The notes: generated from the letters alone by a model not told the origin. DNA of 64,000 bases from Zasmidium citrigriseum (GCA_002786025.1 NHNW01000026.1:455251-519250); one strand, 5' to 3'; counted from the stretch's first letter, positions 42,532 to 55,391 are shown. Numbers and translations are program-made.

Positions 42532-43274
42532 GATTTCTTCGTCGTCAGGAGTTGGATGATGCGAATTGCGGTGGTGGATCGAGGAATGTGGTAGGTGTGG
42601 ATGTGTTGGGGGTGGTGTTGGCGGATTGTTGACGGAGTGATGTCTTGTTTGCGCGGGCGTGGAAGGTTTGGAAGGGTGCAGGCGCAAGCGCAGCCGGCAA
42701 AAAGCTTTGACCCTCACTGGCTGCCTCAGGCCACAATCACCTGCTTCAGCCACTCAGCCACGACTTCACTCACATCCGCCGACCAACCACAAGCCAACGC
42801 ACGCGCCCACGTCATCCAACCGCGACAAGGACATGCTGGCTGTCACAAGCCAGCGAACATGGATGAGCTGGCGACCTACCCTATTACTCAATCTCGCGCC
42901 AATCCAACTTTCACGAGTAAACAAACGCACGTGATCGTTGTTTTCACTACAAGACACCAAGACCGAGAAAGCCACGATGGAACGGATTGCTATTAAAGCA
43001 AAAAGAAACAATCGAATCGCATCGCATCACAGACCTACCTGATCGACACATTGGTCTAGCAAGCGCTGTTACACCAGTCCAAGATGAGAGCCTCCAGAGA
43101 ACTGTTTGGATAGCCGAACTTATTTAATGCAGGCTTCCGTTCTGTTGGCCCTTTCCAGTCCCTCAAGACGAAAGTCCAGCCTGTCATGTCCCACTGTCCT
43201 GGCGAGGTACAATATCATGGATAGCATGAGACGTACGACGCTCTCAAAACGAACCCATCTGTCATCGGACGGCA
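42532..43274. other. Intergenic, 14-3-3 promoter region
   Basis: About 740 bases upstream of 14-3-3 and downstream of the large secreted-protein gene. A pyrimidine-rich stretch is visible on the minus strand near the start codon. No gene supported. Confidence 0.45.
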
Positions 43275-45941
43275 CTACGTCTTCATAGCAATCGGCAAAC
43301 ACTTACTCGCCACACCCCCCGTAACAATCCCCCTAAGTTCCTTCGATTCAAGAACATCAGTCCCATTCTTCCAATCCTTGACCAGAAACATCTTATTCGC
43401 CTGCCCCTCAATCGCACAACAATAAATCCAAGCCTGCGTCCCCAGCGCATCCATGCCGACCAACATCGTACTCTTGCTCCCCTTTCCAGCCGGCACACTC
43501 GCCATAGTAATAACTCTCGACCCGTGAGGCAAGTTCTGCCAAGTCGCGAGCCTGAGTCTCGAGACGCCCAAGGTGTGCAAGGTGGAGGGGTAGTAGTGGA
43601 GCACACGCTGCCAGGAGTCGCCGTAGACGACGTCGGTGCCGTTTTTGGACGCTTTCATGAAGGTGTTGTTGCTGGCGAGGAGGGTTGTGTTGCCGGTGAG
43701 GTTGGCGTTGAGGAAGAGGTTTCCGTTTATGTTCGGCCACATTTGCATTTGGTGCGTTTGGTCCCAGATCGCGCATGGTTTGACGGGGTAGGAGGAGGTA
43801 CCCATGGGGTCGGTGTCGGAGAGGTTTGCGTCGGCTTGGCGGGGGATGAGGTCTGAAGTTGCTTCCTCAACAGATTCAAGTGGGATGCTACGAGGAACTT
43901 CTGTTGGCTTCGCATCGACCTCCGGCACCGCCTCTCGATCATGCAGATATCTTCTTGCCTTCGTAGCCGCAGGCTGCTGAATCGAAATGCAGGTCGACGC
44001 AATCGGCGCTGTATAGCTTGCGATGATCGCCGACTTGGGAGTATTAAGAGGTCCATCAAGACCCGCCGCGACCTTCAAATTGTCGAAGAAGTCCAGCGCG
44101 AGTGCAACGCCCTGGCAGGGAAAGCTACCGGCGAGATCCAAAGACACATTCGCACTCGCCGCCAAGCCAGGGACATTGCTGACATTGGCGCTGGCAGAAA
44201 ATTTGTTGAGGATGGAGAGTTGGAATTGCAGCGTCATTGGCAGGCTGAAAGCAGTTGTGACACCAACAGTACCAGCAGCGCGGACGTCTTGGGTGACTTG
44301 CGGTGTCCATCCACTCTGGGTCGGCGAGAGGTTGATGAAGTCGAAGGAGGCGCTGACGCTGGGCCAGGTCAATCCATACGCGGCATAGAATTGACCAAGT
44401 GCGACGGCCTTCAAGTCGACCCGAGCGGACAAGACCAATCGTGGCCCTAAGGCGACAATATTGGGGATCGCCCAGCCGCCTAGCAAAGGACCGACGATGA
44501 GGTCTTGTTGCACACGATTCTGATATTTTGAGAAGGCATTGACACCAATGCCGATGTTCCCGCTCATCCCGCCGTTGATAGAAACCGTCGCCGTCTTGAG
44601 CGAGAGCAGAGTAGCCTGGATCGTTCCCGACGCGGTGAGGAAAGCGCTGAAGAAGCAGTTGATGCAATAGACATCTATGCCGGGCACAGGAGCTGGGTTT
44701 CCAATAAGTCCCTTCAGCTGCATCAATGCAGCCTTGGTGGCAGTGATGTTCATATCGGCGTCCGTCGGTCGGTAAGAAATGATCCTGAACGCAGGTGATC
44801 CGAATGGAGCTACTGTGTTGGCCGGGACTTTGAGGTTGGGACTGATCGTGAACTTGGCAGAATACATGCCCGTCGCAGCGATCTGGATGACGGCGAAGGC
44901 CACGTTCACGACGGCTTTGAGAGCCGCGGCGGCGAAGCTCAGCACTGCACCAACCAAATCGATGGCGTCCGAGACGAAGGTCGTGATGGCGCTTGTGACA
45001 TTGTTGACGAGTGTTCCAATGAAGTCGAAGAGTCCTCTTTTCTGAAGATCGTCCAAGTCAATCCCGGTCGCTATGGATAGGACTTCCTGTCGAAGTGTCA
45101 GTGCCTAATCGGTATGACCTTGTGCGTATGGACTCACATTGGCGGACTTGTTGTGCTGAGAGTAGTAGCCAAGATGATTGTCGAGCCTCTGATCAAAATC
45201 CCAGCCGGGAGCAACAGCTGGGAAGCCAAGGACAGTGTGATTGTGAGCTTCATTCGGATGATGCGTAGCAGAGGTAGAGGTGGCAGAGCTTGTCGACGAA
45301 GTACTCTCCTCGGGACAAGGGCTTGTTGATGGAGGTGGAGGCGGCGGCTCATCATAGGTCATCTTCCCGAAATCCATGTTGTACTCTTCGGCCACATCGT
45401 GGATATGCTTCCAATTGCACTTCAGTGTGACCGATTGTCGTCCCTCGTCGAACTTCATTCCAACAACATGGTAGAAGGTGTTTTGTCCATCATCCGAGCA
45501 AGATGGTGCAGCTGTGACAACGACGACGTCTTCCTGGGGAGACCATACAGCTTGTGCATGCTTGTATGCCTCGATGGTGACGAAGTCCGCCGACATGACG
45601 GTATCTCCCGTACACTGAACGTTCGAGATGTGCATGGAGTGGTCCAGAGCCACGACAGGATGCTTGTGGGACATCTGAACACGGATAGCAGTTTGGTCGT
45701 CATGGTCGGGATGTGGCTTTACGCTGTACCAATGTGTTGTATCCTTCACCGGCGTTAGGTGTGCTGTAGGATGGAAGTCAACTTGCGGGACCATCGATGG
45801 CATCGCGATGGCATGTTCAGACAGGTCTGGGCCGTCATAGTATCGATATCGTCCATGGCCGAAAGGAGGTCCTTGTCCTGGCGATGACGACCAAGCCATC
45901 GCTGCTCCAATCCAGCAGACAATGCCCAACAACAGAGCCAT
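43275..45941 (-). CDS. Large secreted protein, probably DUF7029/DUF7223 type
   Basis: Two exons, 45941-45138 and 45086-43275, with a 51-nt intron (GTGAGT donor, CACTGACAC branch, CGACAG acceptor), giving 871 residues. A signal peptide (MALLLGIVCWIGAAMA) is followed by a first globular region (about 60-215) with PVVALDHSMHISNVQCTGDT and a DFVTIEAYKHAQAVW stretch, then a Pro/Ser/Thr-rich linker (YDEPPPPPPSTSPCPEESTS), a hydrophobic small-residue segment after the splice (about 285-330) and a long beta-rich region. The layout recalls fungal secreted proteins annotated as DUF7029 plus DUF7223, but I recall that family only loosely. A dibasic site (KARRYLHDRE) could be processed. The function is unknown; cell wall or extracellular matrix is a guess. 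Confidence 0.82.
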
Positions 45942-46877
45942 GGTGGCTGCTTGACGAGACCTGCGTTTTCAAAGCGTGGGAGAAATTGTGGGTAGGAGTT
46001 CCGGAGCAGAGCAAGCCATCTTATGTCCTCGCTCATACCTCGCCTGCAAGACGTGAGCAAGCCAGCCACCAGGAGGACGCTCCGCAATGCATCTTGATGC
46101 CTCATTCCCAGAACATCACTAGTCGAGGATAGCGAAAAGACGCTTCTAGACGAAGGTGTTAAAGTCAAAATGCATCAGCAGATGAGTGCATGATTGGGCT
46201 TTGCAACTCAGTCGTTGACTCGTCGCTGTGGCTCTGCGGTGTCCTGCAGTGCACATTGACTTCGTGGCTTGGGGGAAGAGCTTGGAACGTAGCCAATGTC
46301 AAGCCCTCTCCCAATGATCAGGCCACTGATCTCTTGCAACATTTGGAAGTCACTGTCGTCTCGAGTCGGTCAGCGCTTTGGAAAATTCTTGACTGACCAT
46401 GGCTCTTCGAATCAGAACATCAACGAGAAACGGCTCAATTGTGCCAGTATACTCACTGTAGACAATAATGAACAACAGCTCATAGAGAGCAATGGCTAAC
46501 TGAGAGTGCCGTCAAATAGAGTCTTGGTTAGCGAATGTGCCGTGTTTCAGCCCAATGCCACGTGCACGTACCAAAGTCTAAATGCCAAGCCATGCATATG
46601 ATCGTCCAATCCGGGATCTGGGGATGTGCCACTGGCGCAGTCTAGATGGCCAGCCACTTCGACAATGTCCAGCTGAAGCTTCGCTAAGCATTCCTCTTGC
46701 TTTTACTCAAATGGGTTGAGCCGGGTCCCATGAGTGAATATTGAAACCTGAAATGTTATGGCCGCGAGTGATATGCAGGGCGTTGGGACTACTCGATTCC
46801 TTCGTTGTGTACAAAGCGTTCTTGCTATATGTCAGCATTGCATTGATTGATGTTACTCTCATGACGCTGTCAGAGGG
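45942..46877. other. Intergenic, 0.9 kb
   Basis: Promoter of the large secreted-protein gene plus the 3' region of the dehydrogenase gene. Short frames only, none supported. Confidence 0.45.
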
Positions 46878-48255
46878 CTACGACGCCTTCGCTCGCTTCG
46901 ATGCTCGGACAGCATCCTTATCTACTACAGTCTCGCCACCCTTGCCCCGCTTGGCGGGTGTGACTTCGACTTCACCATTGCGTGATGCCTGAGCCAGTAG
47001 CTCTTCCTGCATGTCGAGGTCAGTACTCTCTTGGCCATGTCATGAAGACTCTCAACCGATAGCTTGGGTTGAATACCTTTGGCGTTGCAAGAATCTTAAC
47101 ATGATGGTCCTTATTATTGATCAACTCTTCAAAGCCTTGACCTGGGAGATCTCGAAGAAGGATTCGACTTGTGATCATTTTCTCTGCGCCGACGAACTTG
47201 CCCGCAACGAAGTCGTCGACGACAGCCTTGAAATCGGTATTGTCATAAGCCATGCTGAATTTGATCGAGATCTCCTTCAGCATAGCGAATTCGGTGGGTA
47301 TCACGAACTGCCCGCTGGTCAGTATGCGTTCAGAACTTGACCTCAGAGGTCACTCACTGGTTGCTCCCATCCAGCGACATTAACATAAACACCTCTCGGC
47401 CTCAACGCATCCATTCCCGCTCGCATGCCTGCCGGAATGCCAGCACAGTCAAAGACAACATCAACGCCAACGCCATCAGTCAACTTTCGACACTCATCGC
47501 CAATATTGACATCGATTGGCGAGAGCACAGTATCGGCAAGATGTTGCGTCTGTTGCTGGCGTAACTTGGTAGGCTCAGAAATGATCATCGACTTGACACC
47601 GACCGCTCGCAAGTTCCACAATGCACTAATACCAATCGGACCTGCGCCAACGACGAGCACGTTCAAGTTGGAGAAGTCAGAGACACCAGAAACCGGAAGT
47701 GCATGTCGTCCCACACTCAAGGGTTCGATAAGCGCCGCCTCGTCCATATTCACTTTAGGAGGTAATCGATAGCACATTCTTGGGGCAACGGCGACGAATT
47801 CGGAAAACCCTCCGCCGTGGCCTGAAAGACCTACGAAGCCCCACGAGTTGCAGAGCTGTTCAATGTTCGACTTGCAAGGGTAGCATGATTGGCAGTTGAT
47901 GCGAGGGTCGACCATTACTTTGTCGCCTAGTTGGAGGTCTGAGCCGACGGCAGTCTTGACGATGGTGCCGCTGAATTCATGGCCGAGCACCACCGGAATA
48001 GACTCTTTGGTGATGGAGTGAGGATGCTCCTTTCGAGGTACTACCAGAGGACCGAGAATGTATTCGTGCAGATCGGTACCTATCAAACAGGTTGAATATT
48101 ATTCAATGATATCTGTAGCCTTGATACATACCACAAATCCCACACCACTCAACCTCAATCAGGACCTCATCGTCTCTCGGCTCCGGCTTTGGAATTTCTT
48201 CAACACGCACATCCCCTTTTCCATGGAACCGAGCAGCTTGCATGATCTTCGACAT
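46878..48255 (-). CDS. Zinc-dependent (R,R)-butanediol dehydrogenase-like MDR enzyme
   Basis: Four exons: 48255-48132, 48079-47358, 47307-47077 and 47006-46878; introns of 52, 50 and 70 nt; phases agree (401 residues). The family opening MQAARFHGKGDVRVEEI is preceded in frame by MSKI, so either Met could initiate. Catalytic zinc: CGICGTDLHE, rebuilt across intron 1, and GHEFSG. Structural zinc: four Cys as C-x2-C-x2-C-x7-C in NCQSCYPCKSNIEQLC. Cofactor fold: VVGAGPIGISAL. The enzyme should interconvert acetoin and 2,3-butanediol or related polyol and ketone pairs with NAD(H). Exon 4 adds a 43-residue tail ending KRAKAS that is basic, low in hydrophobic residues and not part of the family fold. 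Confidence 0.93.
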
Positions 48256-48497
48256 CTGTGATCGACGAGGTACACTTTTACATTCTGTTCTGAGTTTGAA
48301 GCTGGGTAAAGCAGAAGTGAAGTGTAGCCACTCTCTAGTCAGTTGATCCGAGGGCCCCCGCACTCAGACTTCAGCCCTGCGTTGTTCGCAGCGGCTTCTA
48401 TTTGGAGTTGGACAAACGTCCTGGGCTGACGTTTTCCGCGAGGAGTTGCGAGGAAGGGTCATCAAAGACGAGGTAATAAAACAACTCCGTCACATCC

Positions 48498-49270
48498 TCA
48501 AGGATTGAGCTTATCGTCACTGGTTTCTCGCTTTCTAAGAATGAAGCCATGGTACTCGAAAGAGCTTTTGTCGTCCGTGAGATACTCCATATGCAAAGAC
48601 CAGATGTCGTCTCGGTTGAGTAGGGGCTTGATGAAGTGCGGCTGCCGGTATGTCACGTACAAGAAAATGCCGTCGCCCTTCAAAATGCGGTGAACCTAGT
48701 CGCACGTCAGAAGTGAGGCCATCTAATTTGACCGAGAGCGCACCTCACCTCATTGATATACCGACCAGTATTGTCTAAGACGTCGTCAGGCAGGCTCCAA
48801 GGGCTGCCGTGAATCATGGCGTCCATGGTTCCCTTGTCAAAAGCAACATCCACAGAGCCGCTTGGCACGTCTTTCATGTCGCGCACATCCGCCCATCTCC
48901 ACTCAATACCTTCCACAGCCGCATGTCGGGCAGACATGAGATCCACAACGACCTGAGAGAAGTCCAGACAGAGTTGGTTTTTGTACCCTTCGGCGGCGAG
49001 ATCCTGTGGGATGGTCTGTGCGGAAGATCGTCAATGTATGATATGTTGCCTTGAGTGAGGACGACTCACACTGTCTCCTGATCCGAGATGGACCATCCGA
49101 GGATTGCTTCCAGGCGCCTTCTCGTTGAATAGATGCGCCTGGAAGAAGGGCTTCAGGGCAGAGAAGGAGCGGAACCACTCGTGAGTCGGATTCTCGCCAT
49201 CAGCCTTGTCGTACCGCGAGTTCCAGAACTCTGGCGTGGCAAGAGCCTTCCCCTCCTCGTCGCTGCCCAT
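48498..49270 (-). CDS. SAM-dependent methyltransferase, EEF1A lysine methyltransferase (EEF1AKMT4)-like
   Basis: Three exons: 49270-49070, 49015-48749 and 48695-48498; introns of 54 and 53 nt; phases agree (221 residues). The N-terminus has FWNSRYDKADGENPTHEWF, typical of this group. SAM motif I is VHLGSGDS (split after Ser by intron 1), followed by LCLDFSQVVVDLMSARHA, motif II region WRWADVRDM, the diagnostic AFDKGTMDAM and a motif III-like RILKGDGIFLYVTYRQPHF. This order matches METTL13/EEF1AKMT4-type enzymes that methylate lysines in translation factor eEF1A. The exact substrate lysine cannot be read from sequence. Head-to-head with the esterase gene. Confidence 0.9.
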
Positions 49271-49831
49271 CTAATTCTCGTGAGAATTTTTGTTGTTGGT
49301 CGAGTTTCATGTGAAAGCAACGGCCGGGCAAAATTGAAGTCGAACTCTATTTTGGATGACTAAGCACAGCATGGCCCCTTCCCATTTCAACCGCCATCTT
49401 CTTTCCATCATCTTCATCTTCTCCGACATCCATCTCGTCAGCAAAATGCAGCACTTTTGTCGCGGCAGAAACATGACACCCGCTATCCCTCACTGTTCTT
49501 CTCCGGCAATCGGCATCGGGACCACGCATCCTTCGAATCCTTGGCCGTGAACATCGAACGCACGCGAGCGGCACATCATGCAATGTTACTCCAGACGCAG
49601 GTACCAGACGCATCTCCTCCACATTCTGCTCCTGTTTGGGATCTGAAGGCACGGAAGTGGAAGAGGGACTGCATCAGGAGGAGTCAGGACCGCTCTTCAT
49701 GCTGCGCGGACGAAGGGCATTGCGGTCTTGGTCATCAGACCTGCGAAATCGCAATGATGAGGCAGGTTTGTTAAGGTACTTCAAGTCTTGTATTCCCTGC
49801 CCTTTCGTGTTGTGTATCTGCAGTCTTCAAG
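49271..49831. other. Divergent promoter region (methyltransferase / esterase)
   Basis: About 560 bases between two outward-facing genes; only short frames without recognisable sequence. Confidence 0.5.
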
Positions 49832-51175
49832 ATGAAATTACTCGCTCTCGTAGCCACTTGTCTATCACTAGCATCAGCCAAAATCCTCCAAAATGGCCAG
49901 ATCCGCATCACAGACTACCCAGACACCACCATACCGTCCATAGCTGGGCACAATAGCTCATGGCGAACATACCCGCGAAATGCCCGCGAGCTGTCCTACA
50001 AAGGCCGATGGGACGACAAGTACATCTCATGGTGGACAGCACCTGGCTTGAAGTTCGGCTTTCAAGGCTCTCAGGTTGCGATCGCTTTCGACAACAACAC
50101 TTCTCCAGAAGTTCTTATTGCATACCGAGTGGGTGGCCTTGACTGGCAACTCACAAATGTTTCAGCTGGAACGACCCATCTCTTGGCAGACTCTCAGACC
50201 ACCGGCTTCGACAGTGGCTCTACTCAGACGTTCGAGATGAGAGTCACGAACTGGGACTACGGCGTTCAGATCCAGAATGTTTACGTCTCGGGAGGTCGTC
50301 TTGTAAGAATCCCTGACTTTCGACGAAGAGTCGAAATCATAGGAGATTCATTGAGTGCAGGTCAATATGCCACCCTCGAAGGGATTGCAAGCTATTCGTG
50401 GGGGCTGGCTTACGGCTTGGGCAATACTGAGTTTAGCATCACCGCATATCCTGGCATGTGTGCCTACGATGGTAATGGAGGATACTGCTATGGAGGTGGG
50501 CCTCGCCAGCGCGGCCAAGAACACCAGTGGCTGAAGACAAGCGACAACAGTGAGCGAGCAGTGGCCATGTACGGCAACAGTGAGTAAAGTTATTCACATT
50601 CACACTTATTGTCTGACTTCCGATCAGATCCACCCAACTGGAACTTCCGCGCCCACCCACCAGCTGACCTCACCATCATCAACCTGGGCGCCAACGACTC
50701 AGGAAACAACGTCTCCGACGAGCAGTTCTTCGGCGCATACACCAAACTCATCGACGAGATCCGCCGACAGTGGCCCCGAACGCAGTTCATCATCTTGAAC
50801 CTGTGGAACTTCAAGCAAAGTGGCAGTACGTGGATCACCGAGTCGCCACTTGACAATGTTATTCAAAGAGTTGCCCGATACTACAATCGTGGATCCTTGA
50901 ACGAGAATGGTGGACGTGGGATTGTGCATTACTTCAACACGACAGGTAAGACGCCTTCACTATCCTCCTCGTTAGTGCGAAGTGGTTGACCTTCTTCAGG
51001 CATTCTCGAACACAACGATATCTCTCCCGCCGGCCATCCGACCGATGTTGCCGACGTCAAGCTTGCCAGCCATCTGATGCAGTACATCAAGCTGACGTTT
51101 GGCTGGGACCTGGAGCAGACTGGTCCAGAAGTGCAACACCAGACGACGTACTGGAACGACGAAGTGAACTACTAG
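49832..51175 (+). CDS. Secreted SGNH esterase, carbohydrate esterase family 2-like
   Basis: Three exons: 49832-50579, 50628-50945 and 51000-51175; introns of 48 and 54 nt; phases agree (413 residues). Signal peptide MKLLALVATCLSLASA. An N-terminal beta region (about 20-165) contains GRWDDKYISWWTAPGLKFGF, the sort of jelly-roll seen in CE2 enzymes. The SGNH domain carries block I GDSLSAGQY (catalytic Ser), block III-like GANDSGNN, and block V NDISPAGHPTDVADV with the Asp-x-x-His style dyad (CE2 enzymes often lack a full triad). It should remove acetyl groups from plant or fungal polysaccharides outside the cell. Several N-glycosylation sequons are present. Confidence 0.9.
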
Positions 51176-51834
51176 TCAGAGCCTGTACACCGCTCTGAGA
51201 GACCTGCATATGACAGAAGCCTGAACTACTCGGGCAGCTCGAGCCTAAGGTTCGTTCCTCCCACAACACAGATACGCAATGTTTTCTCTCAATCCCACAC
51301 CCTCCCGCGGGCTACCCTTTCTTTCTGCTCCCAATATTACGTCCTCCAACACTCTTCGCCATCAGAAATCGCCTCCCATATCCCCGTCGGCAGCGTCCTG
51401 CATTAGCCCAAAAGCTTGGCGTTGCCCTTCTTTCCGCAGCTCGAATGACACCTCTCAGCTGAGACACATGTTCACGCAAGTGTGCCGATCATCCGCGTCC
51501 ATCCCACAGGAACAACATACCTGCCTTGTCGATCCTTCAGCTTCTTTGCGCCTTCTATGCGGCTTGTTTATATGCTTAGCCAAGGAGATTCTTTGTTGGC
51601 GATGATCTTGGTTCAGATAGGAAAGTGTCTTTGACCAGTGGAAGAGACTATGGACGGAGGATTGGCCTGATTTGAGGATAGGACAAAGAAGAAGATGCGT
51701 ACACCTGCAGTAGTTGGTGGTAAGGCTGGTGGATCGGCGGGTGCGTACGACGACAGGAAAGAGGTATATAAAGCGACGTATGTTCCTGCTTTGGCAACTT
51801 CTCATCAGCATTGATACCGGATTCAATCATCAAG
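51176..51834. other. Intergenic, phosphatase promoter region
   Basis: About 660 bases between the esterase stop and the phosphatase start; a GGTATATAAAG TATA-like box at about 51763-51773 lies 60-70 bases upstream of the next ATG. No gene supported. Confidence 0.55.
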
Positions 51835-52405
51835 ATGAAGTCTACATTCGCATTCCTCAGCCTCCTCGCCCTCGTGGCAGCCAAGCCAACCGTCTACCTC
51901 ATCCGCCATGGCGAGAAGCCCTCCAGCGGCAATGGCCTCAACGCCCAGGGCATGCAACGAGCACAATGCTTGAGAAACGTCTTCGGTGCAAACTCAGGCT
52001 ACGACATTGACTACATCATGGCTCAAGACTACAAGGTAAACCAAACTCTTCTACCCCATCCATTCAGCTCACTTTTACTCACACACCTCCCAGTCCGACG
52101 GCTCCCGCAAACGCCCCTACGACACAGTCTATCCCCTCTCCCAAGATCTAGGGTTGACGATCGACCACCACTGCGACCGCGACGACCAAGACTGCGTCGC
52201 AGACACCGTGGACGACTACGACGGCGACGGTAACATCCTAATTTGCTGGGAACACGACGCTCTCCACGACATTGTCAAGGAACTCGGCGACAAGAACGCC
52301 CCAGATTACCCCGGCGATCGATTCGATATCATCTGGGTCGACCCACCGAAGTACAAGAGCATTACGGAAATGTACAGTGAGGATTGTCCTGGGTTGGATA
52401 GCTAG
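51835..52405 (+). CDS. Secreted histidine phosphatase (phosphoglycerate mutase-like)
   Basis: Two exons, 51835-52035 and 52094-52405, with a 58-nt intron (GTAAAC donor, CTCCCAG acceptor), giving 170 residues. The start is the ATG after CAAG because it opens the signal peptide MKSTFAFLSLLALVAA; a longer frame from 51811 would spoil it. The catalytic RHG motif sits in VYLIRHGEKP (Arg24-His25-Gly26) and the second active-site His in ILICWEHDAL. A Cys/Asp-rich segment (HHCDRDDQDCVADTVDDYDG) lies between them. Short fungal members of this superfamily are poorly characterised; acid phosphatase-like activity on phosphate esters is the family expectation. It converges with the IDO gene, stops being 43 bases apart. 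Confidence 0.9.
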
Positions 52406-52448
52406 ATGTTGACAATCTCTATTTCTATACGGGAAGAGTTGATGAAGT

Positions 52449-53992
52449 CTATGGCACAGAAGCCTTCTCCCCCCGTTCCAAACACCACCTCTCAACCTCC
52501 TTCTGCAGCTTCTCATAGGAGTCATAAACATTCCCCATCATCTCATTCACCGTCTTCCCCTGCCCCTCCCTCTCCTCCTTCGAGATACTCTCCCAAACCT
52601 CCCTCATAAGCTCCATAACAGCAAACAACTGATTCGGCAACCAAGTCACAATCGGACTACCCCCCGTGGCAGTCGGATGACTGCTCCGTCGGATGATATA
52701 CTCCCGGGCAAAGAGCCAGTGGCGCCAGCGGAAAGAGCGGACGTGTTCGAGCAAGCGGAGGTAGAGGACTTTGGTTTGCAGGTCGCGGCAGCAGTAGTCT
52801 TTGACGCCGATGTCTTCGGCGCGTTGGCGGACGTAGGCGAGGAAGTCGCGGTGGGGTTTGGGGCGGTAGTTGCGGAAGTCTTTCAAGATCTCGGTAAGGG
52901 GGTTTTGGGGCATGGGGATTTGGAGGAGGTGGTCGAGGAGCGGGATGATGGAGTCGTTTGCGCCGGATTCACCGCGGAAATAGAGAGGCTGGTTGTCGTT
53001 CACGCCTTCATAGATTACTCCGTTGGGGAACATGGATTGGTTCGTGATGCCGAAGATGAAAGTGCGGTAGGAGATGTAGTCTTTCGGGCGGGAGTGCGTC
53101 CACATGTTTTCCATGGATTGCTCGATGACGTGCATGGTGTTCAAGAGGAGTTCGAAGGAGTCCGCGACGGTCGAGGCCCCGGTGTCTGCGGCTACGGCAT
53201 CGAGCATTTGGACGGCGCCTTGGATTAGACCGCCGGTGTGCCGGACCATGTCGACGTGTGTGAGGATGAAGCCTGCTTCGGAGGAGTAGGGGTCCAGGCC
53301 GCATTCGAAGCCGCGGATCAGGCGCAGGTTGTAGTATTCGTTGAAGCCGATGTTGGCGTCGGCGAAGCGGTAGTTGAAGAGGCTGTAGGCTGCTGCGTAG
53401 GACATGAAGGGTGGGATGTCCAACCTGATGAAGGTATTAGTATGTTATGTGAGGGTGAATTGAGGATAACATACAACTTAGCAGTCTTGACCAACGGTCC
53501 AGCAAGACAAGCCGGCAGCTTTTCACGACCAAGACCGTACCCTTCGAGACCTTTGTTCCATCTCTCCCAACAGGGTTCGAGAAGGTAGGCAGAGGCCAAG
53601 AAGGAGTAGTCACGGAAGGCAGCAGTGACGGCAACAAGATCAGGCTGACCATCAGCGGCAACGAGGCTGTCGATCTCACCAGTGAGGTCAGGCAGAGCCT
53701 TCTTGTCGTCGATGGCTGGACCGAGCTGGTACGTAGCAAGCAGGCCTGGTTGACCATCTTCCTTGACGATGGGCATCTCCTCGGCGAGTTGGCTCAACGG
53801 CTTGAATGCTTCCGGCAGGTCGATCTGAGGAGTCTGCAGTGGCATGAAGCCATTGTGGGTCGTGATGGTGAATGGATCCAAGGAGGATGGCAGGACAGCA
53901 GGGTCGGCATCGATGTGTGGGAACACTGCCTTGGTCGACGACTTGGGTGGCTCGGTGTCCTGGCCAGCAGCGGTGCTTAGATACGGTGACAT
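52449..53992 (-). CDS. Indoleamine 2,3-dioxygenase
   Basis: Two exons, 53992-53475 and 53424-52449, with a 50-nt intron (GTATGT donor, CATACTAATACC branch, CATCAG acceptor), giving 497 residues. IDO hallmarks: YSSEAGFILTHVDMV, FRGESGANDSIIPLLD (the conserved RG-SGAQ-like loop), KPHRDFLAYV, the probable proximal heme His in RSFRWRHWLFAREYI and the ATGGSP loop near the C-terminus. It opens the indole ring of tryptophan to N-formylkynurenine, the first step of the kynurenine route to NAD. Fungi often carry several IDO genes; at close to 500 residues this belongs to the longer fungal class. No signal peptide; cytosolic. Confidence 0.95.
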
Positions 53993-55391
53993 TGTGATTG
54001 GAAGAAGATGGCGTAGGGGTGGAGCAAGGTAGGTGAATATGGCTTGGCAAAATCACGTGCAGCTTCAACGGGTGGTTGAAGTGCTTGATTTTTCTCGAGA
54101 AAGTTGAGGAAAGGAAGAAAGTCGACTCTGGGGATTGCGCCCGCTGATATAGGCAGAGGCCGGTTCTGTTCCGGCCTTCAACTCAAGGCCATATCATGGT
54201 AGCTGAATGCTTGAACGCAATTGGTGAATTGGCCGGAACACCGCCGTGGTGGGGAGGAATCTGATGGCCAAGATGATACCACCTGACCTGGGCGCAAGGG
54301 GTGGATCGAAAGAGTATAAGAAGTCCTGAAGGTACCTTTACAGAGGTCATGATGGTCCAAGATGCATTGCTGGAGGTATCACAGCCACTCGATGATCTTA
54401 TTGGAGCTTGGTGGCCGGAATCTGGTCCGCAGCACAAAGAGGCCTTTGTGAGAATGCGATGGAAGATCAGGTGATGGCTTGCGATCATTGTCTTCCAAGC
54501 GCTATTGAGTCCTTGGACCGATACAATGTCGGTCTCAGCGCACCACGGAGGAAAATGTTGCAGGATGGGCCTCTCCACGCTGAACAAGATATCTCCGAGG
54601 GTGTACGCTCATTGAGGCCATTGGAATCGATGAGCAGAGTTGATCGGCATTTCATCTTGTCGAGACAAGACCATGAGTGTTTCCGAGTGCGTATCTCCAG
54701 TGCAAGGTCCGAAGCGTGGGCAAGGCTGAAGCTGGAGTGAGTGAAGTCGTTCGCGAAAGAGTGGGTCTCCATGGAAGTTTGCTCGACGGCGAGGTTGCGG
54801 GATAGACATCGTATTATTTTCAGCGCATGGCCCGCGTGACAGGCATCGCATAGATCTGGAATCATGTAGCCTATGCTTAAGTCCCTCTGCTTCTGTCTCT
54901 CACTTGTTGGATCGAACATGCGGGCGGTCTCCAGCTTGGTGAACATCCGAGGTGGCTGGGTCGAAGTCGGGGATGAAGAAGTCCATCAAGGTGCTGATCA
55001 TTGGGTCAACATAATCTTTCTTGGTCTTGCTCTTCTTGCTGCCTCTCATCTTGATTCTTGTCTTCGTGATACTTGCAGAATTTCAAGAAGAGAAGTTGAA
55101 GATGGGCCCATTTGGTGGAGCCCGCATGTCCCGAACTCGGCCCACCTTGAAGACCTCGAACATCGTTCTGACAGCTCATGGCCTCGCCAAAAGATCATCG
55201 TGGCCCCTGGTCGAGTCCATGAAGGCTATCATAACGAAGTGTTTGTTCAATTGATGGAGAAGACCTGATGTTCGATGAAAGATGGACCTGCCTTCCACCA
55301 ACCTCGGCTGCGACTTCCTCGATGCCGATCCCGAGCAGACAGCATCAGCGGTAGGGACTGTCTTTCTATCATCAACGACATCAACAATTTC
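53993..55391. other. Intergenic, 1.4 kb
   Basis: IDO promoter at the left. The rest has competing frames on both strands (for example 54485-54946 minus, 54873-55268 plus) with no recognisable domain and no splice pattern I could make sense of. A gene cannot be excluded. Confidence 0.4.

Noticed and set aside
52677..53228. 183-codon plus-strand ORF
   Set aside because: Antisense shadow of the indoleamine dioxygenase coding sequence.
54485..54946. 153-codon minus-strand ORF
   Set aside because: Starts with ATG but has no recognisable domain, and equally open plus-strand frames overlap it; not enough to call a gene.
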